Source: an uncultured Collinsella sp. (GTDB lineage: Bacteria; Actinomycetota; Coriobacteriia; Coriobacteriales; Coriobacteriaceae). Taken from it: a stretch of 64,000 nt of DNA. The notes under the pieces are model-generated. The model saw nothing but the letters and a program-made list of their open reading frames with translations. It was not told where the DNA came from and ran no database searches. The stretch spans positions 36,160 through 100,159 of the forward strand of contig CAUCLI010000007.1 of assembly GCA_958443615.1 (NCBI GenBank), read 5' to 3'. The translations under genes and the position numbers were made by a program. Below are positions 10,908-19,511 of this stretch, in pieces (positions within the stretch are counted from its first letter, which is position 1; the number at the start of each line of letters is the position of its first letter).

Positions 10908-11108
10908 CCGGCCCGCACCTCACGACCCCGATTCCTCAAGCCCCGCGGGGCGGGCCCGGCGAATGCGCGCAAAGCGCCCTGGGGTTCGACGGGCACGCCC
11001 CGACGCGCACGCCCCATGTGCCACCCGTCGAATCATTGCATGTTTAGAGACATTTTTCGGAAATCGAGGGCATCTCCTTGCCTTGCGCCTCCCCTTCTGC
11101 TCAAATGC

Positions 11109-11121
11109 TACTTATAAGGTA
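11109..11121. promoter_or_regulatory. Candidate Fur-family operator overlapping a -10 element
   Basis: TACTTATAAGGTA (11109-11121) is a nearly perfect 13-base palindrome. It contains TATAAG, which could be the -10 box of the Fur-family gene starting at 11137. This placement would allow autorepression. The rest of the gap 10908-11108 shows no other feature. Confidence 0.4.
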
Positions 11122-11136
11122 ACGATAGGAGACGCC

Positions 11137-11559
11137 ATGAGCACCACGGCCACCGGGCAGCCCGTCACACGCCGCAACACGCGTCAGCGACAGCTGGTGC
11201 TCGACGCCGTGCGCGCGCGATGCGACCATCCCACCGCGGAGGACATCTACCTCGACGTTCACGCAATCGACGAGAGGATCAGCCGCGGAACGGTCTACCG
11301 CAACCTCAACCTGCTCATCGAGACGGGGGCCATCACCACGGTGAAGGCGCCCGGCACCACGCGGTTCGACTGGCGCTGCGACGGACATGGGCACGCGGTC
11401 TGCCGCTCCTGCGGCGCCGTCGCCGACATCCTGCTGCCCTACGACGACGGGCTCGACGAGCGCGCCGGCGAGGAATCCGGCTTCGCCGTCGATGCCCACA
11501 GCCTCGTGTTCGAGGGGCTCTGCCCCGCCTGCCAACAGGGGCGGGCGGCGACCGACTAG
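11137..11559 (+). CDS. Fur-family metalloregulator (PerR/Fur-like)
   Basis: The 140-residue repressor has the winged-helix domain with DHPTAEDIYLDVH and RISRGTVYRNLNLL. The dimerisation domain has the metal-binding HGHAVCRSCG and C-terminal CPACQQ, two CXXC pairs for structural zinc. The family senses iron, peroxide or another metal. PerR, Fur and Zur cannot be separated here with confidence, although the CXXC pairs and short length suit PerR. ATAGGAGACGCC precedes the ATG. It ends on a CTAG shared with the convergent Cof gene. Confidence 0.85.
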   Translation: MSTTATGQPVTRRNTRQRQLVLDAVRARCDHPTAEDIYLDVHAIDERISRGTVYRNLNLLIETGAITTVKAPGTTRFDWRCDGHGHAVCRSCGAVADILLPYDDGLDERAGEESGFAVDAHSLVFEGLCPACQQGRAATD

Positions 11560-12323
11560 ATTATCCCCAGGTCCCTGCAGGCGTTCCAGATTCCGTCGTC
11601 ATCCACGTCGGACGTGACATAGCCGGCGCGCGCCTTGACGCCGTCCCAGGCGTTCCCCATGGCGACGCTCGTCCCGACCACCTCGAACATACCCAGGTCG
11701 TTCTCGCCGTCGCCGAACGCGATGGCCTCCTCGGGAGCGATCCCGAAGCGCTCGAGCGCCGCGCGGACGCCGTGGTCCTTGCCGCCCTTCGCGGGGACGA
11801 CATCGCAGAACAGGTCGTTCCAGCGCGTCGCGGCGACATTGCTGGTTCTCGAGAGGAACACGTCCTCGATATCGCGATCGCCGAACACGTTGAACTGGTA
11901 CACGGGGCGCTCGTAGGCCCAATCGAGATCCCCGAGCTCGTAATCGAGTCCGACCTGGCGCCCCAGCTCGAGCACGCGCTCGCCCGCATGGTTGACGAAC
12001 GATCGGCTCCCCTGCATGACGTAGAGGTCGTACAGGCCCTCACGCGCCTGCTCGACCAGAACGCGCACATCTTCGTCGTCGATGTGGACGTCGCGGAAGA
12101 CGCCGTCGGCGTCATAGCACAGTTGACCGTTCATGGTCACATACGCATCGAAGCCGGTCTTGACCTCGTCTTGCATCTCCATCGCCGAGCGGCCGCTCGC
12201 GATGCAGACCTTGATGCCGCGCTCGCGCATGGCCTCGATCGCACGCCACGTGCTCTCGGGCACGCGGTGAGTCTTGAATCCGATGAGCGTCCCGTCGATG
12301 TCGAAAAACGCCGCCTTGATCAT
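11556..12323 (-). CDS. Cof-type HAD-superfamily phosphatase
   Basis: The 255-residue protein has HAD motif I FFDIDGTLIG, motif II IASGRSAMEM, a type IIB cap, motif III Lys in VVPAKGGKDHGVRA and motif IV FGDGENDLGM. These are standard for Cof/YbiV-type phosphatases that dephosphorylate sugar phosphates or flavin precursors. The stop codon TAG overlaps the TAG of the convergent Fur-family gene through a palindromic CTAG. The substrate is unknown. Confidence 0.9.
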   Translation of the reverse strand: MIKAAFFDIDGTLIGFKTHRVPESTWRAIEAMRERGIKVCIASGRSAMEMQDEVKTGFDAYVTMNGQLCYDADGVFRDVHIDDEDVRVLVEQAREGLYDLYVMQGSRSFVNHAGERVLELGRQVGLDYELGDLDWAYERPVYQFNVFGDRDIEDVFLSRTSNVAATRWNDLFCDVVPAKGGKDHGVRAALERFGIAPEEAIAFGDGENDLGMFEVVGTSVAMGNAWDGVKARAGYVTSDVDDDGIWNACRDLGII

Positions 12324-12358
12324 TGGTACCCCCTCATGAGCCGCACGGACGTGCGGCG

Positions 12359-13492
12359 TTACAGAATCTCGAGTGCCCCGTCCTTCACGGTCAGGCCGAT
12401 ATCGCCTCGGAGCAGGTCGTCGATGAGCGTCCCCACCAGCTCGAAACGCCACCCCTCGCGAAGCGGGCTGCGCTCGGGGTGCTCGATGTAGTCGAGCAGG
12501 CCGTCGCGCGAGACGATCAACGAGGTCGCGACGCCCGAGCGGTCGGACACGAGGCGAATCAGGGCGTACATGAGGTCGATGACGCTCTCGAGCTCCGGCG
12601 CCGGGGTGCGGTGCGCACGGCCGATCGACGGCAGGTTCTCCTGCGGGCACCGGCGGCCGCGGGCGATGGCGTCGAGCGCGACCTCGACATCGCGGGAGCT
12701 CAACTGCTCGGTGCCGCGCACGGCGCGGAAATCCTCCACGGTCTGGGGGGCGCGCTTGCACAGGGCCAACAGGACCTCGTCGGACATGACCCACTTGCGC
12801 GGGATATCCCGGGTCTCGGCGCGCTGCTCGCGCCACGCGGCCAACTCGCGCGCCACCGCGAGCTGACGGCGCGTGCAGGCGTTCACGCGCTTCACGCGCT
12901 TGTAGGCGGCGCGGGGGTCGTTCCGATAATGGGCGGGGTCCGCGAGCGGGCGGATCTCGTCGCGCACCCAGGCGGTCCGCCCGAGGGAATGGAGCTTGGA
13001 ATCGATGACGCGATAGGCATCGATGAGATAGCGGACATCGTCCAGGGCGTATTCGACCTGCTTGTCGCTCAGCGGGCGGCGGGACCAATCCGTCAGCGAC
13101 TCCGTCTTGGGCAGCGAGACGCCGCAGAACGTGCTCACGAGGTTGTGATAGGAGCATTGGGCGCGCTCGCCCAGGAAACCGGCGGCGACCTGCGTGTCGA
13201 ATATCGGCGCGGGCACCGCCCCGAGGGCATGGCACAGGACCTCCATGTCCTGGGAGCACGCATGGAAGACCTTGAGCGTGTCGACATCGGCCATGAGCCC
13301 GGCGAGCGGGCCCATATCCCCGATCTCGAGCGGGTCGATGACCACGCACTCGTCGGGGGTGGCGACCTGCACCAGGCACAATTTGGCGTGGTAGGTTTTC
13401 TCCCGCAGGAACTCCGTGTCGATGGCGATCGCCGGGAAAGCGGCGGCACGGCTGCAGAAGGCTCTGAGGTCCTCATTTGTGGAGATGTACAT
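12359..13492 (-). CDS. rnd: Ribonuclease D
   Basis: The 377-residue protein contains the DEDD 3'-exonuclease motifs: Exo I AIDTEFLREKTY, Exo II HACSQDMEVL and Exo III QVEYALDDVRYLI (DEDDy type). An HRDC-like helical region follows (RKWVMSDEVLLALCKRAP). RNase D trims the 3' ends of tRNA and other structured RNA. The start at 13492 follows GGGAGACGA. A longer start at 13528 lacks a ribosome site. It may be cotranscribed with the downstream Cof phosphatase (35-base gap). Confidence 0.92.
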   Translation of the reverse strand: MYISTNEDLRAFCSRAAAFPAIAIDTEFLREKTYHAKLCLVQVATPDECVVIDPLEIGDMGPLAGLMADVDTLKVFHACSQDMEVLCHALGAVPAPIFDTQVAAGFLGERAQCSYHNLVSTFCGVSLPKTESLTDWSRRPLSDKQVEYALDDVRYLIDAYRVIDSKLHSLGRTAWVRDEIRPLADPAHYRNDPRAAYKRVKRVNACTRRQLAVARELAAWREQRAETRDIPRKWVMSDEVLLALCKRAPQTVEDFRAVRGTEQLSSRDVEVALDAIARGRRCPQENLPSIGRAHRTPAPELESVIDLMYALIRLVSDRSGVATSLIVSRDGLLDYIEHPERSPLREGWRFELVGTLIDDLLRGDIGLTVKDGALEIL

Positions 13493-13586
13493 TCGTCTCC
13501 CTGATACGGGAAAACCCGCGTGCGACACGGGTAGGATTACGTCAACTTGTAACTATACCCGCCTTTTCGCGAACAGGGAACTCACC

Positions 13587-14498
13587 ATGCGTTGCCTCAT
13601 CATCCACAACCCCGCATCCGGCCCCCGCTCAGACGAGATCTTCGACTTCGCGCGCGCGCTGTCCGAGGCCGGGGACGAGGTCTGCATGCGCTTCATCGGC
13701 GATGGGATGGAGCCCCACGAGGCCGCCGAGGATGTGCGCGCCTTCGATCGCGTCGTGGTCTCCGGCGGCGACGGCACCGTCTCCAACGTGCTCGACCACG
13801 TCCGCGGCAGCGGCGTCCCCACACTCGTCTTCCCCTCCGGCACCGCCAACCTGTTCTTCAACAACATCGGCAACGCCCCCGAGCCCACCGCGCTCGCCAA
13901 GGCGTGCCGCGACGGCCGCACCAAGAAAGCCGATATGGGGGAGCTCTTCTGGAAGGACGAGGACGGCGACATCCGGCGCCACGGCTTCATCATCATCGCC
14001 GGCACCGGCTTCGACGCCGACATCATGCACAAGGCCGAGCCCGCCAAGGGCGAAATGGGCGAGATCGCCTACTTCCTCTCCGCCCTCGCCAACCCCGCCC
14101 CCACCGTCGCGCATTTCACCATCGAGCACGACGGCGAGGTCGACGAGCTCGACGGGATCGGCTGCATGGTGGGCAACACCTCGCTCATCCAAAACGACAT
14201 CAACCTGTTCCCCGATTGCCGTATGGACGACGGGTTCATAGACATCGCGATCATCCAGCCCGCCAAGACCGTCGAGCTGCTCCCCACCCTGCTCGCCGGC
14301 GTGCTCGACCCCGCGGGCAAGGGTCTCGGCAGGCCGCAGTTCACGCTCTTCCAAGCCAAGGAGGCCCGCATCACCTGCACGCCCTCCCTCGGCATGGAGT
14401 TCGACGGCGAGCTCATCCGCAACAACACGGGCGAGTTCGGCGCCCGCGTCCTGCCCGCCTGCCTCGACCTCATCGTCGATGACTTCGCCAAGCTGTGA
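13587..14498 (+). CDS. Diacylglycerol kinase-family lipid kinase
   Basis: The 303-residue protein opens IIHNPASGPRSDE, contains the nucleotide-binding VVSGGDGTVSNVLDHV and TLVFPSGTANLFFNNI, and ends with EFDGELI. These are hallmarks of the DagK/YegS/BmrU family. Such enzymes phosphorylate diacylglycerol or related lipids at the membrane to recycle lipids for phosphatidic acid. The exact lipid is unknown. AGGGAA precedes the ATG. It is divergent from rnd. Confidence 0.88.
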   Translation: MRCLIIHNPASGPRSDEIFDFARALSEAGDEVCMRFIGDGMEPHEAAEDVRAFDRVVVSGGDGTVSNVLDHVRGSGVPTLVFPSGTANLFFNNIGNAPEPTALAKACRDGRTKKADMGELFWKDEDGDIRRHGFIIIAGTGFDADIMHKAEPAKGEMGEIAYFLSALANPAPTVAHFTIEHDGEVDELDGIGCMVGNTSLIQNDINLFPDCRMDDGFIDIAIIQPAKTVELLPTLLAGVLDPAGKGLGRPQFTLFQAKEARITCTPSLGMEFDGELIRNNTGEFGARVLPACLDLIVDDFAKL

Positions 14499-14562
14499 CG
14501 TGCGCGCGACGCACGGTTGAGCCACCGCGTGTAACAGCGCGGAAACGAACCTCCCGCGGCCG

Positions 14563-14590
14563 TTGCGAACGCACTGCGCTGTGCTATAGT
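14563..14590 (+). promoter_or_regulatory. Promoter of the Trp-leader/ECF operon
   Basis: TTGCGA (14563-14568) and TATAGT (14585-14590) with a 16-base spacer place transcription start near 14597. That is about 40 bases before the leader-peptide start. Confidence 0.6.
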
Positions 14591-14635
14591 GCCTAACCAT
14601 CAGAGCGATCCCGACCACCGAAAGGAGCCGTCACC

Positions 14636-14707
14636 ATGAAGCAGATCATCTCCATCTCCCTCAACAACTGGTGGTGGCATGACGCGTCTTCGGCCGGTCA
14701 ACGGTGA
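14636..14707 (+). CDS. Trp-rich leader peptide of a transcription attenuator
   Basis: A 23-codon reading frame runs from ATG 14636 to TGA 14705. It encodes a peptide starting MKQIISISLNN, then three consecutive Trp codons at 14669-14677, then HDASSAGQR. AAAGGAG lies eight bases before the ATG. A run of Trp codons followed by a terminator is the signature of ribosome-mediated attenuation by charged tRNA-Trp. It precedes an ECF transporter operon instead of trp biosynthesis genes. It is too short for gene finders but well supported by position, ribosome site and Trp run. Confidence 0.85.
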   Translation: MKQIISISLNNWWWHDASSAGQR

Positions 14708-14770
14708 GTCCTCACACGTATATGCCACTCAGGTAGCACGAGGCCTCCGGTTTGACCGGGGGCCTTTCTC
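14694..14770 (+). terminator. Trp-attenuator terminator and competing antiterminator
   Basis: Terminator arms GGCCTCCGG (14742-14750) and CCGGGGGCC (14756-14764) pair over nine positions with loop TTTGA, followed by TTTCTC. CCGGTCAA (14694-14701), near the end of the leader peptide, is exactly complementary to TTGACCGG (14752-14759), which covers the loop and 3' arm. A ribosome stalled on the Trp codons would leave 14694-14701 free to block the terminator. One that reaches the stop codon would cover it and let the terminator form. Confidence 0.7.
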
Positions 14771-14860
14771 ATCTCGGCCCCCTCGCGTCATGCGAACCGC
14801 CTTCACCGACTTCCACCCCATCCCGCGGGCGCGAAGCGCCGCGCGCGAAAGGAGCCCGAC

Positions 14861-15436
14861 ATGTCCGCAACCAACCAACCCGCCGGAAAGGCCCGCACCA
14901 TCACCTCCGTCAAGAGCACCGGCCTCGACATCAAGAGCCTCGTCCTGCTCGCCGTCCTGCTCGCAGCGGGCTTCATCCTGAACTTCACCGCGGGCAAGGC
15001 GATCTCCGCCGTCTCCGGCGGCGCCATCTCGCCGGAGTTCATCATCTCCGCCTTCTGCCTCACCATCCTGATCGTGCGCCCCAACGTCCTCCAGGCGCTC
15101 GTGATCGGCCTCATCTCCGCGGCGGTGATCCAGGTCACCACCACCTCTCCGGGCATCGACTTCCTCGCCGAGGGCGTCGCCGCGATGGTCATGGCGCTCA
15201 TCGTGAACGCCGGCATGCGGACGCGCGCCCAAGCCCTCATCCCGACCATCGGGACGTTCGTGACGACGTTCCTGTCCGGGTGCATCTTCATGGTCGTCAA
15301 GATGGCGCTCATGGGATTCGCCGGCGAGCTCGCCGCCGTCATGATGCCCGTCATCGCCCTGACCGCCGTCTTCAACGCGATCCTGGTCGGAGCGCTGTAC
15401 CTCCCCATCAAGAAGGCGCTCGGCCTGAACGACTAG
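14861..15436 (+). CDS. ECF transporter substrate-binding (S) component, probably tryptophan-related
   Basis: The 191-residue protein has a basic N-terminus and about five hydrophobic segments, rich in Ala, Ile and Val with few charges. This is the form of an ECF S component. It is followed at once by a fused EcfA1-EcfA2 ATPase and an EcfT scaffold, completing the transporter. The sequence alone does not name the substrate. The upstream Trp leader peptide and attenuator imply uptake of tryptophan or a close precursor or derivative. AAAGGAG precedes the ATG. I infer, not read, the substrate. Confidence 0.82.
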   Translation: MSATNQPAGKARTITSVKSTGLDIKSLVLLAVLLAAGFILNFTAGKAISAVSGGAISPEFIISAFCLTILIVRPNVLQALVIGLISAAVIQVTTTSPGIDFLAEGVAAMVMALIVNAGMRTRAQALIPTIGTFVTTFLSGCIFMVVKMALMGFAGELAAVMMPVIALTAVFNAILVGALYLPIKKALGLND

Positions 15437-15505
15437 CGCATATTGCCGGCGGGGCGCCCGGGAACGCGCGCGGGCGCCCCTCGGTGCGACCACGATAAGG
15501 ACCCC

Positions 15506-17272
15506 ATGGACAAGATCATCGAGTTGGAGCACGTCTCCTTTTCATACGAAACCGAGCCGGACGGGGCGTTCGCCCTGACCGACATCGACCTCTCCATCGA
15601 GGAGGGGTCCCTCGTCGGCGTGATCGGCCCCTCCGGGGCGGGCAAGTCGACCTTGGCGAGCCTCATCTCGGGCGCGATCCCCCACCACTACACCGGCAGG
15701 TTGTTCGGCAGCACGAAGGTCGCGGGGGTCGACACCTGCGACGCCTCCCTCACTGACATCGCCCGCCTCGTCGGATCGGTCCTCCAGGACATCGACGCCC
15801 AGATGGTCGCATCGGTCGTCGAGGACGAGCTCCTGTTCGGCCTGGAGAACTTCGGGGTTCCCCGCGAGCGGATAGAGGGGCGCCTCACCGCCGCGCTCGA
15901 CGCCGTGGGGATCGCCGACCTGCGCGAACGCGAGATCGCCACGCTTTCGGGCGGGCAGAAGCAGAAAGTCGCCATCGCGGCCATACTCGCCCTCGCGCCC
16001 CGCGTCATCGTCATGGACGAGCCCACCGCGGCCCTCGACCCCGTGAGCGCGCGCGAGGTGTTCGAAGTCCTCAAGCGGGCGCGGGAGCTCGGCGGCATGA
16101 CCATCGTCGTCATCGAGCAGATGGTGGCCCTGCTTGCGGAGTTCTGCGAGCGCGTCATCGTGCTCGACGAGGGGCGCGTCGCGCTCGACGGCACGCCCCG
16201 CGAGGTCTTCTCCCACGCCGATGAGCTGCGACGCATCGGCGTCGACAGCCCGCGCGCGTCCCGCATCGCGAACAGCCTCGCCGCCGCCGGCCTCACCCGC
16301 GGTGTCTCCTCCGCGCTCACCGCGCGCGAGGCCGAGGCCCTCATCGCCGGCATCCTGGACGAACCCGTCGAAGGTCCCGTCGCGCGATGCGCGCCCGATG
16401 AGCCGCGCCGAGCCGGCGCCCCGGCGCGGCGCGGCATACCGGATGACGCCCCCGCCGTCGTCGAGGTCGAACGCGCGTCATTCTCCTACGGAGAGGGCGC
16501 GGCGAGCGTCACCGACCTCGACCTCGTCGTGAGGCGCGGCGAGATCTGCGCCATCGCCGGGCAGAACGGCGCCGGCAAGACCACGTTCACCAAGCTGCTC
16601 AACGGCCTTCTCAAACCGGAGTCCGGACGCGTCCGCATCGCGGGGCTCGACACGCTCGACACGCCGGTGAGCGCGCTCGCGGCGCACGTCGCCACCCTCT
16701 TCCAAAACCCCGACCGCCAGCTGTGCCGAGACACCGTGCTCGAGGAGGTCGCCTTCGGCCTCCAGCTCCAGGGGATCCCGGCCGCGGCGGCGCTCGAGCG
16801 CGCGGGCGCCGTCGCGGCGCGCTTCGGCCTGGACCCGGCCTCCGCGCCCTTCAGCCTCTCGCGCGGGCAGCGCCAGATGGTCGCCTTGGCGAGCGTCGTG
16901 GTCCTCGACCCCGACCTCATCATCCTCGACGAGCCCACGAGCGGCCTGGATTACCGTGAGTGCATGACGGTCATGGAGACGGTGCGCGAGCGCGCGAGGG
17001 CGGGGGCCGCGGTCATCATGGTCTGCCACGACATGGAGGTCGTGAGCGATTTCGCCGACACCCTGGCCGTCATGGCGGGCGGGCGCGTCCTCGCGACCGG
17101 ACCCACGCACGAGGTGTTCGCACGGGCGGACCTCCTCGCGGCGGCGCGGATCTCCGCCCCCGACGTCCCCGCCCTCGCCGGTCGCCTCGCGGCCACCCAC
17201 CCCGCGTTCGCGGGGGTCACCGAGGTCTCCGAGCTGGTCGAGACCGTGAAGGAGCTGAAGAGCCGTGCTTAA
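15506..17272 (+). CDS. Energy-coupling factor ATPase, two ABC domains fused (EcfA1-EcfA2)
   Basis: The 588-residue protein contains two complete ABC ATPase domains. The first has Walker A GPSGAGKST near residue 43, LSGGQKQKVAIA and VMDEPTAALDP. The second has GQNGAGKTT near 353, a signature in the variant form LSRGQRQMVALA and ILDEPTSGLDY. The second signature has Arg in place of the first Gly (LSRGQ for LSGGQ). ATP hydrolysis powers uptake by the S component through EcfT. EcfA1 and EcfA2 are more often separate genes. The start at 15506 follows ATAAGGACCCC. The end overlaps ecfT by eight bases. Confidence 0.9.
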   Translation: MDKIIELEHVSFSYETEPDGAFALTDIDLSIEEGSLVGVIGPSGAGKSTLASLISGAIPHHYTGRLFGSTKVAGVDTCDASLTDIARLVGSVLQDIDAQMVASVVEDELLFGLENFGVPRERIEGRLTAALDAVGIADLREREIATLSGGQKQKVAIAAILALAPRVIVMDEPTAALDPVSAREVFEVLKRARELGGMTIVVIEQMVALLAEFCERVIVLDEGRVALDGTPREVFSHADELRRIGVDSPRASRIANSLAAAGLTRGVSSALTAREAEALIAGILDEPVEGPVARCAPDEPRRAGAPARRGIPDDAPAVVEVERASFSYGEGAASVTDLDLVVRRGEICAIAGQNGAGKTTFTKLLNGLLKPESGRVRIAGLDTLDTPVSALAAHVATLFQNPDRQLCRDTVLEEVAFGLQLQGIPAAAALERAGAVAARFGLDPASAPFSLSRGQRQMVALASVVVLDPDLIILDEPTSGLDYRECMTVMETVRERARAGAAVIMVCHDMEVVSDFADTLAVMAGGRVLATGPTHEVFARADLLAAARISAPDVPALAGRLAATHPAFAGVTEVSELVETVKELKSRA

Positions 17273-18011
17273 CGTCATCGATTACGTCCCCGGAAAGACC
17301 GTGCTCCACCGCCTCAACCCCGTCGTCAAACTCGCCCTCGCGTCAGCGATCGTCATCGCGACCTTCCTCGCGGAGAGCTGGGCGGCGCTCGGGGGGCTTC
17401 TCGCCCTCACGCTCGCGCTCGGCGCCTACGCCGGCGTCTCGTCCCGGCTCTTCGGCCTGCTCAAGGTGCTCACCCCCATCGCGCTCATCATGCTCGCCCT
17501 GCAAGTCGCGTTCGTGCGCGGCGGGGACGCCGTCTTCCTCTTCGCCACGGCCGAGGGGATCGCATCCGGCGGGCGCGCCTGCCTGCGCCTGGTCGGCGTG
17601 GCGCTCCCCCTGGTGCTCATGCTCACCGTCACCAAGCTCACCGACCTGGCCAATGCCTGCGTCGAGGTGCTCCACATCCCCTACCGCTACGCGTTCACCT
17701 TCACGACGGCACTGCGGTTCGTCCCCGTGTTCACCCAGGAGATGAACGCGATCATGGAGGCCCAGACCGCCCGCGGCGTCCAGTTCGACACCAAGAGCCC
17801 CTTCAAGAAGCTCACGCTCATGCTTCCCGTGTGCATCCCGCTGCTCGTCACGTCGGTGAAGAAGACCGACACGACCGCGCTCGCCGCGGAGCAGCGCGGG
17901 TTCTACCTGCGCACCCGCGAGAGCTCCTACAAGCGCTACCCGTTGAACGGCGCGGACCTCGCCGTGCTCGCATGCTGCGTCGCGCTCATCGCCGCCGGCT
18001 TCGCCCTGTAG
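17265..18011 (+). CDS. ecfT: Energy-coupling factor transmembrane protein EcfT
   Basis: The 248-residue membrane protein begins NVIDYVPGKTVLHRLNPVVKL, the usual EcfT start, and has about five membrane helices. The cytosolic coupling motifs AQTARGVQF and AAEQRGFYLR carry the conserved A-R-G cores that contact the two ATPase domains. It starts with GTG inside the end of the ATPase gene (8-base overlap), indicating translational coupling. With the S component and fused ATPase it completes one ECF transporter. Confidence 0.9.
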   Translation: MLNVIDYVPGKTVLHRLNPVVKLALASAIVIATFLAESWAALGGLLALTLALGAYAGVSSRLFGLLKVLTPIALIMLALQVAFVRGGDAVFLFATAEGIASGGRACLRLVGVALPLVLMLTVTKLTDLANACVEVLHIPYRYAFTFTTALRFVPVFTQEMNAIMEAQTARGVQFDTKSPFKKLTLMLPVCIPLLVTSVKKTDTTALAAEQRGFYLRTRESSYKRYPLNGADLAVLACCVALIAAGFAL

Positions 18012-18100
18012 GCGCTGGCCCGGCGACGCGCTAAGATAGCCAGGAGAGAACCGCGGCCCGTCGGCGCCATGCGCGCGGGCCGATTCACCCGGGAGGTACC

Positions 18101-19072
18101 ATGCAGTTGATCGACCGCCTCGATGAGGACGTCCGCGCCGTGCTGGAGGCCGGCTTCGAGCGCGCCCGCGAGCGGCCCGTCACCTTGCGCGCGAACACGC
18201 TCAAGGCAACGGCGGAGCAGGTCGCCTCCGCCCTCGACGACGCGGGCATCGCCTATGCACGCGTGCCTTGGTATGAGGACGCCTTCGTCCTCGATGGCGT
18301 CGGCGAGCGCGAGGTCTGGAACCTGGACGCCTATCGCAAGGGCCTCGTCTACCTGCAGAGCCTCTCATCCATGCTGCCCCCGCTGGTGCTCGGGCCGCGC
18401 GGCGGCGCCGACATCCTCGACATGTGCGCCGCCCCCGGCGGAAAGACCGCGCAGATCGCAGCGCTCACCGGCAACACGGCCCATCTCACCGCGTGCGAGA
18501 TGAGCGCCCCACGCGCGGAGAAGCTCGCCTACAACCTGAAAAAGATGGATGCGCAAAACGTCAACATCATGCGCACGGACGCGCGGCGTCTCGATGAGTT
18601 CTTCAGCTTCGACCAGATCCTGCTCGACGCCCCCTGCACGGGGACGGGCACGTACCGCGCGGGCGACGAGCGCGCCGGGGGGCGCATGAGGCCGCAGCTG
18701 CTCGCCAAGGTCTCGAAGTCCCAGCGCGCCCTTCTGGACCGTGCGCTCACGATCCTCAAGCCGGGCGGCACCCTCGTCTACTCCACCTGCTCCGTCCTCC
18801 CCGAGGAGAACGGCGACCAGGTGCGAGCCGCCCTCAAGCGCCATCGCGACTGCAAGGTCGTGCCCATCGTCCCGGGCTCCGTCGACGATGGCCGAGTCGA
18901 AGAGGACGGACGCGTCATCCGAGTCGAACGAGCCGATGAGGGCGCGCTCGCATGGCCGGTCCTCGAGATGCCGAACGCCGTCGAGGGGACCCTGACCATC
19001 GCGCCATCCCGCCTGTATGAGGGGTTCTACGTCGCCGCGATAGAGAAGACGGCCCCGCGCGGGAAGCGCTAG
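18101..19072 (+). CDS. RsmB/RsmF-type (NOL1/NOP2/sun) RNA m5C methyltransferase
   Basis: The 323-residue protein contains the SAM-binding motif DMCAAPGGKTAQIAAL and the two family cysteine motifs, LLDAPCTGTGTY (nucleophile region) and VYSTCSVLPEENG. It would methylate cytosine-5 in rRNA or tRNA. It stops soon after the catalytic domain, without the C-terminal PUA-like region of full-length YebU/RsmF. It is therefore a short-form member and its RNA target is uncertain. GGGAGGTACC precedes the ATG. TAAGAT near 18031 could be a -10 element. Confidence 0.88.
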   Translation: MQLIDRLDEDVRAVLEAGFERARERPVTLRANTLKATAEQVASALDDAGIAYARVPWYEDAFVLDGVGEREVWNLDAYRKGLVYLQSLSSMLPPLVLGPRGGADILDMCAAPGGKTAQIAALTGNTAHLTACEMSAPRAEKLAYNLKKMDAQNVNIMRTDARRLDEFFSFDQILLDAPCTGTGTYRAGDERAGGRMRPQLLAKVSKSQRALLDRALTILKPGGTLVYSTCSVLPEENGDQVRAALKRHRDCKVVPIVPGSVDDGRVEEDGRVIRVERADEGALAWPVLEMPNAVEGTLTIAPSRLYEGFYVAAIEKTAPRGKR

Positions 19073-19152
19073 GGCCGTCCGAGGCGTCGAATGTGGGGGA
19101 TCCGTGACGGGGGCATCACCGCGATGCGCCGGCCCGGATCCCCGTCGGAGGT

Positions 19153-19311
19153 CTATCGGAGGTTGCCGGAACGGTACCCGTTCTCGAGCTCCTCCTCGCG
19201 CTTGCGGGCGCTGCGGTCCTTGAGCGTGGCGAACAGAAGGTACACCAGGGCGACCACGGTGATGGCGCCGGCGACCATGAGCATCGGTGCGAGGATGTCG
19301 AACATCTCCAC
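19153..19311 (-). CDS. Small single-pass membrane protein
   Basis: The frame encodes about 52 residues. A hydrophobic helix (ILAPMLMVAGAITVVALVYLLF) is followed by a charged tail DRSARKREEELENGYRSGNLR. GTG at 19311 has AAAGGA at suitable spacing, so I prefer it. An ATG six bases downstream has GGAG directly adjacent, which is too close. No function is recognised. It is transcribed against both neighbours, so it is its own unit. Confidence 0.55.
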   Translation of the reverse strand: MEMFDILAPMLMVAGAITVVALVYLLFATLKDRSARKREEELENGYRSGNLR

Positions 19312-19511
19312 GGCGGCATCGTCCTTTCCCGCGCTGTGCGCGAATTTCCTATCGTTTCCGTCGGACCAGCATACCAGATTACCCCCGCGGCCCAACGACC
19401 GCATGGGAAGCACAGAGCCGTGGAGACAACGTGACGGGGGGCCGCCCCGCCTTAACCGCCCCCGGGCGGGTACAATGATTCGGCATTTGAATCTTCCTCT
19501 GAGGGAGCATC

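Noticed and set aside
11220..12491. 423-codon plus-strand frame overlapping the Fur-family and Cof genes
   Set aside because: It crosses two well-supported genes in other frames and has shadow composition.
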